DNA from: Indolivaga alginatilytica
Lineage (GTDB): Bacteria; Bacteroidota; Bacteroidia; Bacteroidales; Dysgonomonadaceae
Direction: 5' to 3'
Length of the DNA: 52,492 bases
NCBI RefSeq assembly: GCF_003201355.1
Contig: NZ_QICL01000003.1
Span: forward strand, 1 to 52,492
The translations under genes were made by a program, and so were the position numbers. Position 1 is the stretch's first letter. The number at the start of each line of letters is the position of its first letter. The notes below the pieces were generated by a model. The model was not told the DNA's origin. It saw only the letters and a program-made list of their open reading frames with translations, and made no database searches. Positions 8,850 to 17,646 of the stretch are shown here, in pieces.

Positions 8850-11800
8850 ATGATTCTGAAATACGACATTAAATATTTTCTGTTACTTAATTTGATTGCA
8901 TGTATGTTTCTTTCTGTTTTTTCGTGTTTCCCGAAAGATCAGATAGAACCTTTAATGATGAAAAATGCGGATAAACTGAAAATGCGGCAATGGGTTGATT
9001 CTGTTTATAACCATATGTCATTGGATGAGCGTATAGGTCAATTGATAATTATACATGTGAATGGAGATAACGGTGCTGCTAATCGTCAGAAGTTAGTCGG
9101 ATTAGTTAGAGACCAGTATGCGGGAGGAGTGTTATTCTCTAAAGGTACTCCCCAAAATCAGGCTGTACTGACCAATCTGGCTCAGGAGAATGCCCGTGTA
9201 CCGTTGATGATTACCTTCGATGGGGAATGGGGGTTGTCGATGCGCTTGGATAATACTCCCCGTTTTCCTAAAAATATGATGTTGGGAGCTATTAAAAACG
9301 ATTCCCTTATTTACTATTATGGCAGGGAGATGGCTCGTCAATGCCGATTGATGGGTATACAGGTTAATTTTGCCCCTGATATAGATGTGAATAGTAATCC
9401 TTCTAATCCCGTGATCGGTATACGCTCCTTTGGGGAAGATCCGAATCGTGTGGCTGCCCTTGGTATTGCTTATGCCCGTGGTTTGGAAGACGGCGAAGTA
9501 TTGCCTGTAGCAAAACATTTTCCGGGGCATGGTGATACGTCTACAGATTCTCATAAAACGTTGCCTCTTATAAATCACGATAAAGACCGCCTCGAGAGTG
9601 TGGAGCTGGTACCTTTTAAAAAGTATATAGATGCAGGTTTGGCAAGTATAATGACCGGTCATCTTAATATTCCTGCCTGGGATAATAGTGGAGCTCCGAG
9701 TTCTTTATCCAAACCGATTGTAACAGATTTGTTACAAACAGAATTGGGTTTTAGCGGACTTATCTTTACAGACGGGCTTGCAATGAAAGGTGTATCCGTT
9801 GAAAAAGATATGAGTGTGAGGGCTATTCTGGCCGGTAACGATTTATTGTTAGGGCCATTAAACGCAAAAAAACAGTTTGAGGCTTTGAAGCTTGCTGTAG
9901 AAAGTGGAGTATTAAGTGATTCAATAATAAATGTTCGTTGTCGTAAAATACTGGAATATAAGTACCTCTTAGGTTTAAGTAAAGGTGTGAAACCTATTGA
10001 TGTAGATAATCTGTCTCAACGAATAAATACATCCTCTGCTGAATGGCTTTGCCGAAAATTAAATGAAGAAGCAATCACTTTGTTGAAAAATGAAGATAAG
10101 ATGGTTCCTTTAAAGTCTTTGGATAAGAAGAAAATAGCAGCAGTTTCTTTGGGTGCATCTCGTAATAATCCCTTCCATACTACTTTAAAGTTATATGGTG
10201 ATATTACTTGCTTTAATGTAATGAGTATTGCCGAACTGAAAAAGCTGCAACCGGAATTAAGTGGCTATAATACTGTATTGGTTTCTGTTCATTCTAACAG
10301 AATCTTTTCCAGTAATGATATACAGAGTTTGGTTGAAGGAAAACAAAGCGTTATTACCTTCTTTACCTCGCCTTATAGTATGGCTCGATTTAATTCCGTC
10401 ATAAAAAGTACCGATGCTGTTGTTCTGGGATATGAAAATACGCCCTTTGCGCAGGAATATGCGGCTCAAGCTATTTTCGGAGGAAATAACATCTCGGGAA
10501 AGCTTCCTGTGACAGTAAGAGGCTTGTATGCGATAGGGGATGGAATAGAAACTGCAAAAACACGACTGGGGTATAATCTCCCCGAAGAGGTGGGTATAAA
10601 ATCGTCTGACCTTGATAAAATACAGGAGATTGTGAAGGATGGAATTGCTCAACAAGCTTTCCCGGGTTGTCAGGTTTTGATTGCAAAAGATGGGGTTGTT
10701 ATTTATAATCAATCATTCGGTTCGTTCGAATATAATGGGTTTCAGGAGGTCACGAATGAGGATATTTATGATCTTGCTTCCATGTCTAAAGCCTCAGCTA
10801 CCGTTCCTGCTATAATGAAACTGTATGATGAAAAAAAGATCACTCTGCAGTCTCCATTGAGTAAATCCGTATCACAATTAAGAAATACGGATAAGGAGAA
10901 TCTAACGATAAGACAGGCTCTGTTCCATGAAACAGGATTGCCCTCTTTTATTCAGTATTACATGCCTGCGATTGATCCCGATAGTTATTCGGGTAGACTT
11001 ATTAGTTATAAACAAGAAGTCTCTTATCCCGCATTAATTGATAACGGAGCATGGGCGAGAACTGATTTCAAATATAAATCGAATTTGATATCCGAAGTTT
11101 CGAAGCCCGGCTTTTCAAAGAGAGTTTCTGAAAATTTATATATAAGCGACACTTATCAGGATACAATCCTTTATCGTATAGCCGAAAGTAAATTGAGAGC
11201 AAATAAATCGTATCTTTACAGCTGTTTGAATTTTATGTTGCTTAAAGAGGTTGTGGAGCAAGTGAGCGATACAGATTTAAGTACATTCTTGCAGAATAAT
11301 TTTTATCAGAAATTGGGTGCTGCAACAACTATGTATAATCCCCTTACAAAGTTTGAGAAAAACAGGATTGTTCCTACCGAGCAGGATGATTTTCTGAGGA
11401 AGCAATTATTGCAAGGTTATGTGCACGATGAAGGAGCAGCGTTTTTAGGCGGTGTGTCGGGAAATGCAGGACTATTTTCAAATGCCAATGATCTGGCTAA
11501 GCTTTATCAAATGTGGCTTAATTTGGGCACCTATGGAGGCGAAAGATATTTAAGTAAAGAAACAACACGTTTGTTTACTACAACTAAAAGTCCGAACAGT
11601 AGGAGAGGGCTCGGATTCGATAAACCCGACCCCCGTAATAACAGATCAAGCCCAACAGCTCCCCAAACCCCTGTGAGTGTATATGGGCATACGGGTTTTA
11701 CAGGTACTTGTTTCTGGGTCGATCCCGACAATAATATGATCTATATCTTCTTGTCTAACAGGGTGAATCCCTCTCGTACACACAAGAAGTTGTCCAGCTT

Positions 11801-11861
11801 GAATATCCGTCCGCGAATACAGTCGGTTATATATAATGCGATAAATAAAGAAAAAAAATAG
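8850..11861 (+). CDS. GH3 beta-N-acetylhexosaminidase fused to a serine beta-lactamase-like hydrolase
   Basis: A 1003-aa lipoprotein (lipobox near SVFSC, residues 22-27). Residues about 50-370 are a NagZ-like GH3 domain: the KHFPGHGDTSTDSH loop (about 222-235) and the TDGLAMKG nucleophile Asp (about 307). A GH3 C-terminal-like linker follows (about 400-560). Residues about 590-1000 are a class C beta-lactamase/DD-peptidase-like domain with SMSK (S-x-x-K, about 645), YSCLN in the Y-x-N position (about 788) and HTG (about 946). Such fusions are common in Bacteroidetes and are thought to act in peptidoglycan recycling or turnover, removing GlcNAc and trimming peptides or esters. The exact activity of the second domain is unknown. 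Confidence 0.9.
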   Translation: MILKYDIKYFLLLNLIACMFLSVFSCFPKDQIEPLMMKNADKLKMRQWVDSVYNHMSLDERIGQLIIIHVNGDNGAANRQKLVGLVRDQYAGGVLFSKGTPQNQAVLTNLAQENARVPLMITFDGEWGLSMRLDNTPRFPKNMMLGAIKNDSLIYYYGREMARQCRLMGIQVNFAPDIDVNSNPSNPVIGIRSFGEDPNRVAALGIAYARGLEDGEVLPVAKHFPGHGDTSTDSHKTLPLINHDKDRLESVELVPFKKYIDAGLASIMTGHLNIPAWDNSGAPSSLSKPIVTDLLQTELGFSGLIFTDGLAMKGVSVEKDMSVRAILAGNDLLLGPLNAKKQFEALKLAVESGVLSDSIINVRCRKILEYKYLLGLSKGVKPIDVDNLSQRINTSSAEWLCRKLNEEAITLLKNEDKMVPLKSLDKKKIAAVSLGASRNNPFHTTLKLYGDITCFNVMSIAELKKLQPELSGYNTVLVSVHSNRIFSSNDIQSLVEGKQSVITFFTSPYSMARFNSVIKSTDAVVLGYENTPFAQEYAAQAIFGGNNISGKLPVTVRGLYAIGDGIETAKTRLGYNLPEEVGIKSSDLDKIQEIVKDGIAQQAFPGCQVLIAKDGVVIYNQSFGSFEYNGFQEVTNEDIYDLASMSKASATVPAIMKLYDEKKITLQSPLSKSVSQLRNTDKENLTIRQALFHETGLPSFIQYYMPAIDPDSYSGRLISYKQEVSYPALIDNGAWARTDFKYKSNLISEVSKPGFSKRVSENLYISDTYQDTILYRIAESKLRANKSYLYSCLNFMLLKEVVEQVSDTDLSTFLQNNFYQKLGAATTMYNPLTKFEKNRIVPTEQDDFLRKQLLQGYVHDEGAAFLGGVSGNAGLFSNANDLAKLYQMWLNLGTYGGERYLSKETTRLFTTTKSPNSRRGLGFDKPDPRNNRSSPTAPQTPVSVYGHTGFTGTCFWVDPDNNMIYIFLSNRVNPSRTHKKLSSLNIRPRIQSVIYNAINKEKK

Positions 11862-11869
11862 GCATCCGC

Positions 11870-11899
11870 TTGCAGATATAGAAAATTGTTATACCTTTG
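11870..11899 (+). promoter_or_regulatory. Promoter of tRNA-Phe
   Basis: A -33 TTG (11870-11872) and -7 box TACCTTTG (11892-11899) lie 19 bp apart, and the tRNA begins 18 nt later. Confidence 0.75.
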
Positions 11900-11917
11900 C
11901 AATCGCAAAACGGTTAA

Positions 11918-11990
11918 GGTGCCATAGCTCAGTTGGTAGAGCAAAGGACTGAAAATCCTTGTGTCCCTAGTTCGATTCTTGGTGGCACCA
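11918..11990 (+). tRNA. tRNA-Phe (anticodon GAA), restored at the left end of the element
   Basis: A 73-nt cloverleaf with acceptor GGTGCCA / TGGCACC, discriminator A, D arm AGCTC..GAGC, anticodon loop CTGAAAA (GAA) and T arm CTAG-TTCGATT-CTTG. From position 11931 onward its 3' 60 nt are part of the 100-bp att repeat, so this copy has been completed by the element or shares its 3' part with it. The second copy at 28951 lacks the first 13 nt. Confidence 0.95.
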
Positions 11991-12030
11991 CTTTAAAAAG
12001 TTTTAGATTAAAGAGTTACATGAAAATGTA
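11931..12030 (+). repeat. attL: 100-bp direct repeat (tRNA-Phe 3' part plus terminator)
   Basis: Identical for 100 bp to 28951-29050. It begins in the D loop of tRNA-Phe and covers the anticodon arm, T arm and most of the downstream terminator. The base before the repeat differs (C against A), and so does the base after it (G against A). Confidence 0.95.
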
Positions 12031-12036
12031 GCTCTT
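12011..12036 (+). terminator. Terminator of tRNA-Phe (left copy)
   Basis: Stem AAGAGTTACAT / ATGTAGCTCTT with a GAAA loop and a run of T. It has one G-T pair. In the right copy the base change G to A turns this into a T-A pair. Confidence 0.8.
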
Positions 12037-12082
12037 TTTTTATTCCCTTAAAGCTATGTTTAGATGGTGATTTACATAGGTT

Positions 12083-12103
12083 GTGTAAACCAGTGTGTAA
12101 ACC
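12083..12103 (+). promoter_or_regulatory. Left candidate integrase arm site (paired 9-mers)
   Basis: Two GTGTAAACC copies lie 12 bp apart, immediately before the integrase ATG at 12104. The same 21-bp arrangement (18 of 21 identical, same orientation and spacing) occurs at 28876-28896 just inside attR. A site overlapping the integrase translation start would also allow autoregulation. Confidence 0.6.
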
Positions 12104-13303
12104 ATGAGTATAACTATTGATGTGATATGCTACACTTCAAAGGTATTGAAAAACAATGAGTATCCTTTAATGCTAAGATTGACTAAGGATAGGCAGAGGA
12201 AGTATAAAAGTATTGGTGTGTCAACCAAATTTGAAGATTGGGATTTTAATAAAAATCAACCTAAACCTAACACTCCAAATAGAGATTTGATATTAGAACT
12301 TTCAGCCAAACTAATAGGACAGTATAGAAAGTTGGTATTGGAGTTTAAAGCAGAAGATAAAGATTATACCTTATCTACTTTATTAGAGAGAGTTAATAAG
12401 CCTATAAAGAATATTCCAGTAGGAGATTACTTCTTAAAGTATATATCTTCTCTAAAAGTTCAAAAGAGGAGTGGATATGCAGCTTCTATACTACAAGTAT
12501 ATAACTCACTTATCAAATATAATAAGCATCTGAATATATATTTTTCAGATATTGATGTTGCATGGCTTAGAAATTATGAATCATGGTTAAGAGAGGGAGG
12601 CTTAAAAGAAAATACTATAGGTATTAGATTTAGGACTTTGAGAGCTATATATAACTCAGCTCTGGAAGAAGGAATAGTTAAAGCTGAATATTATCCATTT
12701 AAAGCCTATAAAGTATCTAAACTACATCAAAAGACTGCTAAAAGAGCATTGAAAAAAGAGGATATATACAAGATAATATACTATGATACTGCAAATAGAG
12801 AGGGTTATACCCTATTAGCTATAGAGCTATTTACCTATTCTTATGTCATGGGAGGTATTAACTTTGTTGATATGGCTTATCTAACAAAAGATAATATAAT
12901 TGGTAATCAATTAATTTACTCAAGAAGAAAAACTAAGAAGTTAATCAAAATGCCTATCCATCAGGTAGCTATAGAATTGCATCAAAAATATAATGAAAGT
13001 AAATATATCTTTCCTATTTTATCTGATTACCATATAACTGAGCAGCAAAGAATCAATAGAGTTCATAAGGTGATAACTAAGGTTAACAGAGAATTAAAAG
13101 CTATTGGAGAAGAATTGAATATACCAATCAGCTTAACAACTTACGTTGCAAGACACTCATTTGCTACTGTTTTAAAGAGGTCTGGTGTATCTACTTCTAT
13201 CATTAGTGAGTCATTAGGTCATAGTAATGAAAAAGTTACTCAGACCTACTTAGATAGCTTTGAGAATAGTCAAATTAATGAAGCTATGAAGAATTTATTA
13301 TAA
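12104..13303 (+). CDS. Tyrosine recombinase of the 17-kb element
   Basis: A 399-aa integrase. The N-terminal arm-binding domain is about residues 1-95 and the SAM-like core-binding domain about 100-210. The catalytic domain has YVARHSFA (H/R pair, about 345-352), SLGHSNEKV (second His) and Tyr in TQTYLD (about 385). The first catalytic Arg, usually in an RGM/TGLR-type block, is replaced (YVMGGINFVDMAYL), as in the IntDOT-like group. It lies about 110 bp inside attL with its own candidate arm sites, so it is the enzyme that moves this element in and out of tRNA-Phe. Codon use is AT-rich and almost without CG, like the rest of the island. Confidence 0.93.
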   Translation: MSITIDVICYTSKVLKNNEYPLMLRLTKDRQRKYKSIGVSTKFEDWDFNKNQPKPNTPNRDLILELSAKLIGQYRKLVLEFKAEDKDYTLSTLLERVNKPIKNIPVGDYFLKYISSLKVQKRSGYAASILQVYNSLIKYNKHLNIYFSDIDVAWLRNYESWLREGGLKENTIGIRFRTLRAIYNSALEEGIVKAEYYPFKAYKVSKLHQKTAKRALKKEDIYKIIYYDTANREGYTLLAIELFTYSYVMGGINFVDMAYLTKDNIIGNQLIYSRRKTKKLIKMPIHQVAIELHQKYNESKYIFPILSDYHITEQQRINRVHKVITKVNRELKAIGEELNIPISLTTYVARHSFATVLKRSGVSTSIISESLGHSNEKVTQTYLDSFENSQINEAMKNLL

Positions 13304-13308
13304 GATTT

Positions 13309-13358
13309 AATACATAATCTATTGAATTAATAACTATTCTTTCATTAGATTATGTATT
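13309..13358 (+). terminator. Inverted repeat after the integrase
   Basis: Perfect 13-bp arms (AATACATAATCTA / TAGATTATGTATT) with a 24-nt loop and trailing T residues, placed 6 bp after the integrase stop. The long loop makes it a weaker terminator, and it could also be a protein-binding site. Confidence 0.55.
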
Positions 13359-13383
13359 TTTACTAAAAGAAAAACTTGAAACT

Positions 13384-14253
13384 ATGCTAGGAAAATTATT
13401 TGAACAACTTCCAATTAACGAAGTGTATAAAGATTTATTTAAGCCAAGTATGAAAAAAGCTGGAGAAGCTTTGGCTGTAGTAATGGATAGTGCTACTTTA
13501 ATATTACTACCCTTAAGACTATTGAATGAAAGATCTAAAGTTTATTTTCAGAAGAATATAGAAAAATACTCTGAAAAAATAAATGCAGTAGAAGGTTTAA
13601 CTTTAACAGAAGTTCCTCAACATATAGGTCTTCCTATAATAGAAAAATTGACATATCTAAATCAAGAGGATTTATCTAATGCATTTATAAATTTACTAGC
13701 TAAGGCTTCATTTGAAGAAACTTTAATTTTCATACATCCTGCATATCTAGATATCTTAAATAGAATATCTACAGATGAGGCAATAATCCTTTCTGAAATT
13801 AAAGATTGTATTCCATATATAAATATTGCAGTTAGAAAAAATCCCAAAGAAGGAAATGGCTCAGATGCATTAATTAATTCTCTTTTAGAAAAAGCTAAAT
13901 TTATAGAGAATGGTCATGCTAAAGATTCTATTTTAGTTAAACAACTAACAGGAATAGAAGTAGATTTTAATTTAAATTATCCCAATAATATAAATATATA
14001 CCTAGAAAATCTTAAATTAAATGGATTACTAGACTCTAAAGATTCATATGATAAAAATAGGATTCTTACTTATCAAAATTTAGAGGAAAAATATAAAAAT
14101 GTAATAGATGAAGCTCATTCTGTAATTAATGAAGTATTCACTGAAGACCTTGAATATAAAACTGAAATTATAATTCAATATGGATATTTACAACTTACAG
14201 AACTAGGTAAAGGATTCTTAAATATGTGCATAAAAGACATTAATGAGAAGTGA
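13384..14253 (+). CDS. Abi-alpha-like (DUF4393) protein
   Basis: A 289-aa protein resembling the Abi-alpha/DUF4393 family. Family-like features are an N-terminal helical segment with a hydrophobic PLRLLNE-type stretch (about residues 35-55), the central block in which a shared IEKLTYLNQEDLSNAFINLL-type helix pair precedes 'AKAS...HPAYLDILNRIS.DEA', and a C-terminal winged-helix-like part (YGYLQLTELGKGFL). Members are linked to abortive infection and often occur in mobile elements. The mechanism is not established. It is followed 52 bp later by a nuclease gene, so the two may act together. It ends in TGA. Reading that as sense would add only five codons before a TAA. Confidence 0.7.
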   Translation: MLGKLFEQLPINEVYKDLFKPSMKKAGEALAVVMDSATLILLPLRLLNERSKVYFQKNIEKYSEKINAVEGLTLTEVPQHIGLPIIEKLTYLNQEDLSNAFINLLAKASFEETLIFIHPAYLDILNRISTDEAIILSEIKDCIPYINIAVRKNPKEGNGSDALINSLLEKAKFIENGHAKDSILVKQLTGIEVDFNLNYPNNINIYLENLKLNGLLDSKDSYDKNRILTYQNLEEKYKNVIDEAHSVINEVFTEDLEYKTEIIIQYGYLQLTELGKGFLNMCIKDINEK

Positions 14254-14305
14254 GATATAACTTCATAATTATCTACAATAATTGAATCTTCATAAAATAC
14301 AAAAA

Positions 14306-15256
14306 ATGAGTAAATACTATAATCTTCATCTAAAAGATAATCTTCAAATTTATAAAAAACAATTAACTAGCTGTGATTTTAATGATTTTCATGATGAGTT
14401 AAATTTTTTCTATGATAGAATACAGAGTGAACCTATATTAAAAGAAATCATCAACAATATTATTATAAAGTATCCAATAAATAATATGACTCTTAATAAT
14501 TGGTTAAGGGAATTAAGTTACAATAATGTAAAATATAAAGACAGAGAGCACAAGCTATCTTATTTAATTCATACACTGGAGCATTACTATAAATCAGAAT
14601 ATACCCCAACTTGGGATGACTCATTTGGCACACAACCTCTTGAGTGCAATCTGAATTTTTTGAATAGAATAATATATCCTATAATCAACTACGTTGATGA
14701 ATCTCTTGATAATATTAGCTATATACTATATATCTTAGAAAAATATAAGTTAAGAACAGAGTGGTTTACTAAAGATTCTTTAAGGGATAAATATAAGAAT
14801 ACCCTTAACAGACAGTATGAACAAGTCTTAGAAGATGATATTAGATTGTATTTATTTGACCAAGGAATAAATTATCCTTTCTCTACTCCTAAATCAGCTT
14901 CTGGAAGAGCAGATGTTATTAGTTTAGTTGATACAGAAGACCCTCTGGTGATGGAAATTAAAATCTATGATTCAGAGAAAGGATATAAGAAAGATAGAAT
15001 AATTAGTGGCTTTACTCAGATAGTGAAGTATGCTAATGACTATCATAAGAATATAGGTTATTTAGTAGTTTTCAATCTTGATCAAGTTGAGATAGAAATT
15101 GAGAATATAGAACCTGATAATAAACTCCCTAATAGAATTATATTTAATGGTAAGACCTATTATATAATTATTGTCAATCTGAATTATGATGCAACAGCTA
15201 GCAACTTGAAGAAATTAAATAAGGTTACTATATCATATGATGAATTGACTTCATAA
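14306..15256 (+). CDS. PD-(D/E)XK-like nuclease, probable defence protein
   Basis: A 316-aa protein. The start at ATG 14306 is preferred to an upstream in-frame TTG at 14282. The N-terminal 170 residues are helical and unassigned. The C-terminal domain has the restriction-endonuclease-like signature GRAD (D203), then E217-I-K219 in MEIKIYD, 14 residues later, followed by an alpha/beta segment (GFTQIVKYANDYHKNIGYLVVFN). The spacing fits PD-(D/E)XK enzymes of the DUF/Mrr-like sort that cut DNA or RNA. It is adjacent to the Abi-alpha-like gene inside a mobile island, a typical place for anti-phage modules. Substrate unknown. Confidence 0.6.
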   Translation: MSKYYNLHLKDNLQIYKKQLTSCDFNDFHDELNFFYDRIQSEPILKEIINNIIIKYPINNMTLNNWLRELSYNNVKYKDREHKLSYLIHTLEHYYKSEYTPTWDDSFGTQPLECNLNFLNRIIYPIINYVDESLDNISYILYILEKYKLRTEWFTKDSLRDKYKNTLNRQYEQVLEDDIRLYLFDQGINYPFSTPKSASGRADVISLVDTEDPLVMEIKIYDSEKGYKKDRIISGFTQIVKYANDYHKNIGYLVVFNLDQVEIEIENIEPDNKLPNRIIFNGKTYYIIIVNLNYDATASNLKKLNKVTISYDELTS

Positions 15257-15843
15257 ATAAAGTAAAATCTCTCAAGAGCATATCAACTGGCAACTTGTTA
15301 TTTACTACTGCTGTAGACCTAAAATTTTAGAGGTGTAAAAACAACTTAGAGGTGGTAGGAATACTACATCTTCTCAATTTAACAATTAGAAGCATGCTAC
15401 TCTTCTCTAGTTCTAAAAAAGATAGGTCAATAATCTCATTATGAGCATATTACCCTTTAACTATATTTAGTTAAATTATACTAAATACAGAAAAATAGTT
15501 GGCTAAAAATTAGGAAATCTCAATAATTTAACCTACCTTTGTATCTATAAATCAAGAGAATAAGATTCCATTCTCACATAATCCATATACATCATATTTT
15601 TATATCAACCTTATTGACTAAGAGTCAATAGGACTTCTTGTTGTTTAACTATAATACTTTCCATATGTGAAGCATTAGTAATAAGTCTCCTCCAAGAGAA
15701 AGATAAGAGTAGTATTTCATTCTAGTTTCATGCTTTTTTTGTGTCTGAAATACCAATCTCTATAATAGAATCAATTAAAACAAAAAAAGTATATCAATTA
15801 AACTGCTCATTAACAGCAGAATTATTTAATAATTAATATAAAT
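15257..15843. other. 587-bp non-coding region with repeats and inverted repeats (possible origin or control region)
   Basis: There are no ORFs. It contains the 12-bp palindrome CTAAAATTTTAG (15319-15330), the direct repeat TTAGAGGTG twice at 19-bp spacing (15327, 15346), an 8-bp hairpin TATTGACT-AAG-AGTCAATA (15612-15630), a -7-like box TACCTTTG (15534-15541) and the twin inverted repeat at 15733-15789. A short hairpin CTGCT..AGCAG sits in the leader of the next gene. It lies directly upstream of the helicase genes, which suits a replication origin plus promoter. No CG dinucleotide is present. Confidence 0.45.
15733..15789 (+). repeat. Twin inverted-repeat module, copy A
   Basis: Arms CTTTTTTTGT / ACAAAAAAAG enclose exactly 37 bp. 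A second module at 24937-25003 has longer arms around a 37-bp core of the same length. The cores share TCTGAAAT at the same offset and 22 of 37 bases overall. This copy precedes the TGA-containing helicase gene by 54 bp. Confidence 0.6.
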
Positions 15844-17640
15844 ATGAAGAATACTATTAAAATTAAAGCTCCAGAGTGAGCTAGTTACTTAGGAGAGTTT
15901 ATGACAGAGCTACCTGTCAATTGCTTGTTTAATAAAGGAGTGACAGGATGTGGGGGAACTGAACTAGCATTGAAAAATGATAAGCATACTATTGTTGCTA
16001 TGCCTTTCATTTCTTTGGTAAATAATAAAGCTGAGAAGGAGGAACATAAAGGAGAAGTGCTAGCTATATATGGAGATACCCCAACTCATGAAATTGAGGA
16101 ATATATAAGAGTTCATAAGGTCTGAAAGATTGCAGTAGTCTATGACTCATTACCCAAAGTAATTAAAATCTTCCAAGATTTAGGAATAAACCCTTATCAA
16201 AAATGTTTCCTCTTAGTAGATGAATACCATGTACTATTTGCTCAATATGTATTTAGGAATAAGTCTGTTAAAAGATTATTAGAATTAGCTCCTAACTTCA
16301 AGGAAGTAACTTATATGACAGCAACCCCCATAGAAGAAGAATTTATGCTAGTGGAGTTAAAAGAACTTCCTATCCTAGAGGTTATTTGGTCTAACAGGAG
16401 AAAAGTTACAGTTGTAAGACAACCTGTATCTTCCCCTCAAAGATATGTTTCTGAACTAATAACTAAAAAATTAGAAGATAAGAGTTTTGGTAATCTTCAT
16501 TTCTTTGTAAATAGTGTGAAGGTTATCAGCAATATATTGAAAAGAACTAATATAAATTCAGTAGATGTCAAGGTTGTTTGTGCTGATAATCCATATAATG
16601 ACAGAAAATTAGGAGCTTATAAGATAAAGAAACCATCAGATAAAGCCTGTAAAATAAATTTTTATACATCTACTTGCTTTGAGGGATGTGACATTTTTGA
16701 TAAAGAAGGTAAAACCTATGTAGTTAGTGAGGGGAGAAATCCCAATACATTATATGATATATCTACCTTGTTTATTCAAATTATAGGGAGGATAAGAGAT
16801 TCTAAATATGGGAATGAGGTATATCATATCCACTCAAGCAGTAGCTATGCAGGAGATGTATCTTATGATGAGTTTAAGGGTATAGCAGATAGAGAATATA
16901 GAGTATCAGCTTCTTGTATCAATGAATATAACTCAGAACCTGTACATCTAAAAAAAATGAGAGTTGAGAAATGGAGTAAAGAGCATTTTGAGAACAGATT
17001 TATTTATGTAAATGAGGAATATACCTTTGAGCTAGATAGAAATCTGCTCAATAAGAGCTTGTTAGACTATAAGCTAAAGTCAGAAGTATACAACAAAAGT
17101 ACCTATTTGATTCAGAGTTATAAAGAGAATGGATTAAATGTAAGAAGCTCTGAATATATCAAATACTCTGATAAATTAAAAGCTAATACTTCAACAAAAG
17201 GCAACTTTAAAGAAGCAATAGAGGAATACTATCTTTTGGCAACCTCCCAAAACTGAGGTAATAATACTGAGAGAATGCAGATAATCAAAGGTAGATATAG
17301 TTTTATCAATGATGCTTATTATCAACTTGGTATTGATGGAATTAGAGAATTAGCTTATAATACAACTCTTATAAAAAGAGAATTAGTAAAGATTTCTGAT
17401 AGACCTTTAGTAAAGAAGATTATTGAGCTATTAATTAAGAAGATAGGTTATCAAAATCCAGTTGATAGAGATGCCAGCAAAAAATATCTCAGAGAAGTAT
17501 ATCAGATATTAGGTATCAATAGAGGTGCAACAGCATCTAAACTTAAAGACTATTTTATCATCAAAGAATCCTCAAAACAAAGAGATGGTAAAACCATTAT
17601 ACAGATTGAATTAATTAAAGAAAAAACAAATTTAAAGTAA
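15844..17640 (+). CDS. SF2-like helicase with three in-frame TGA codons (TGA read as Trp?)
   Basis: One frame runs from ATG 15844 to TAA 17638-17640, 598 codons, interrupted only by TGA at 15877 (codon 12), 16123 (codon 94) and 17254 (codon 471). Read through, it has all helicase-like blocks in order: motif I FNKGVTGCGGTEL (29-41), motif II VDEYH (125-129, DExH-like), motif III MTAT (158-161) and motif VI QIIGRIR (312-318). A C-terminal domain (about 475-595) is shared with the next gene. Motif I lies after the first TGA and motif II after the second, so no single fragment is a working helicase. Two TGG codons also occur. It is probably the element's replication helicase. Decay is the alternative, but there are no other stops or frameshifts. 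Confidence 0.75.
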
Positions 17641-17646
17641 ATAATT

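Noticed and set aside
15844-17640. Ordinary pseudogene decay of the helicase
   Set aside because: Decay should also give TAA/TAG and frameshifts; all four interruptions in two genes are TGA and the motifs are intact. Kept only as the alternative.
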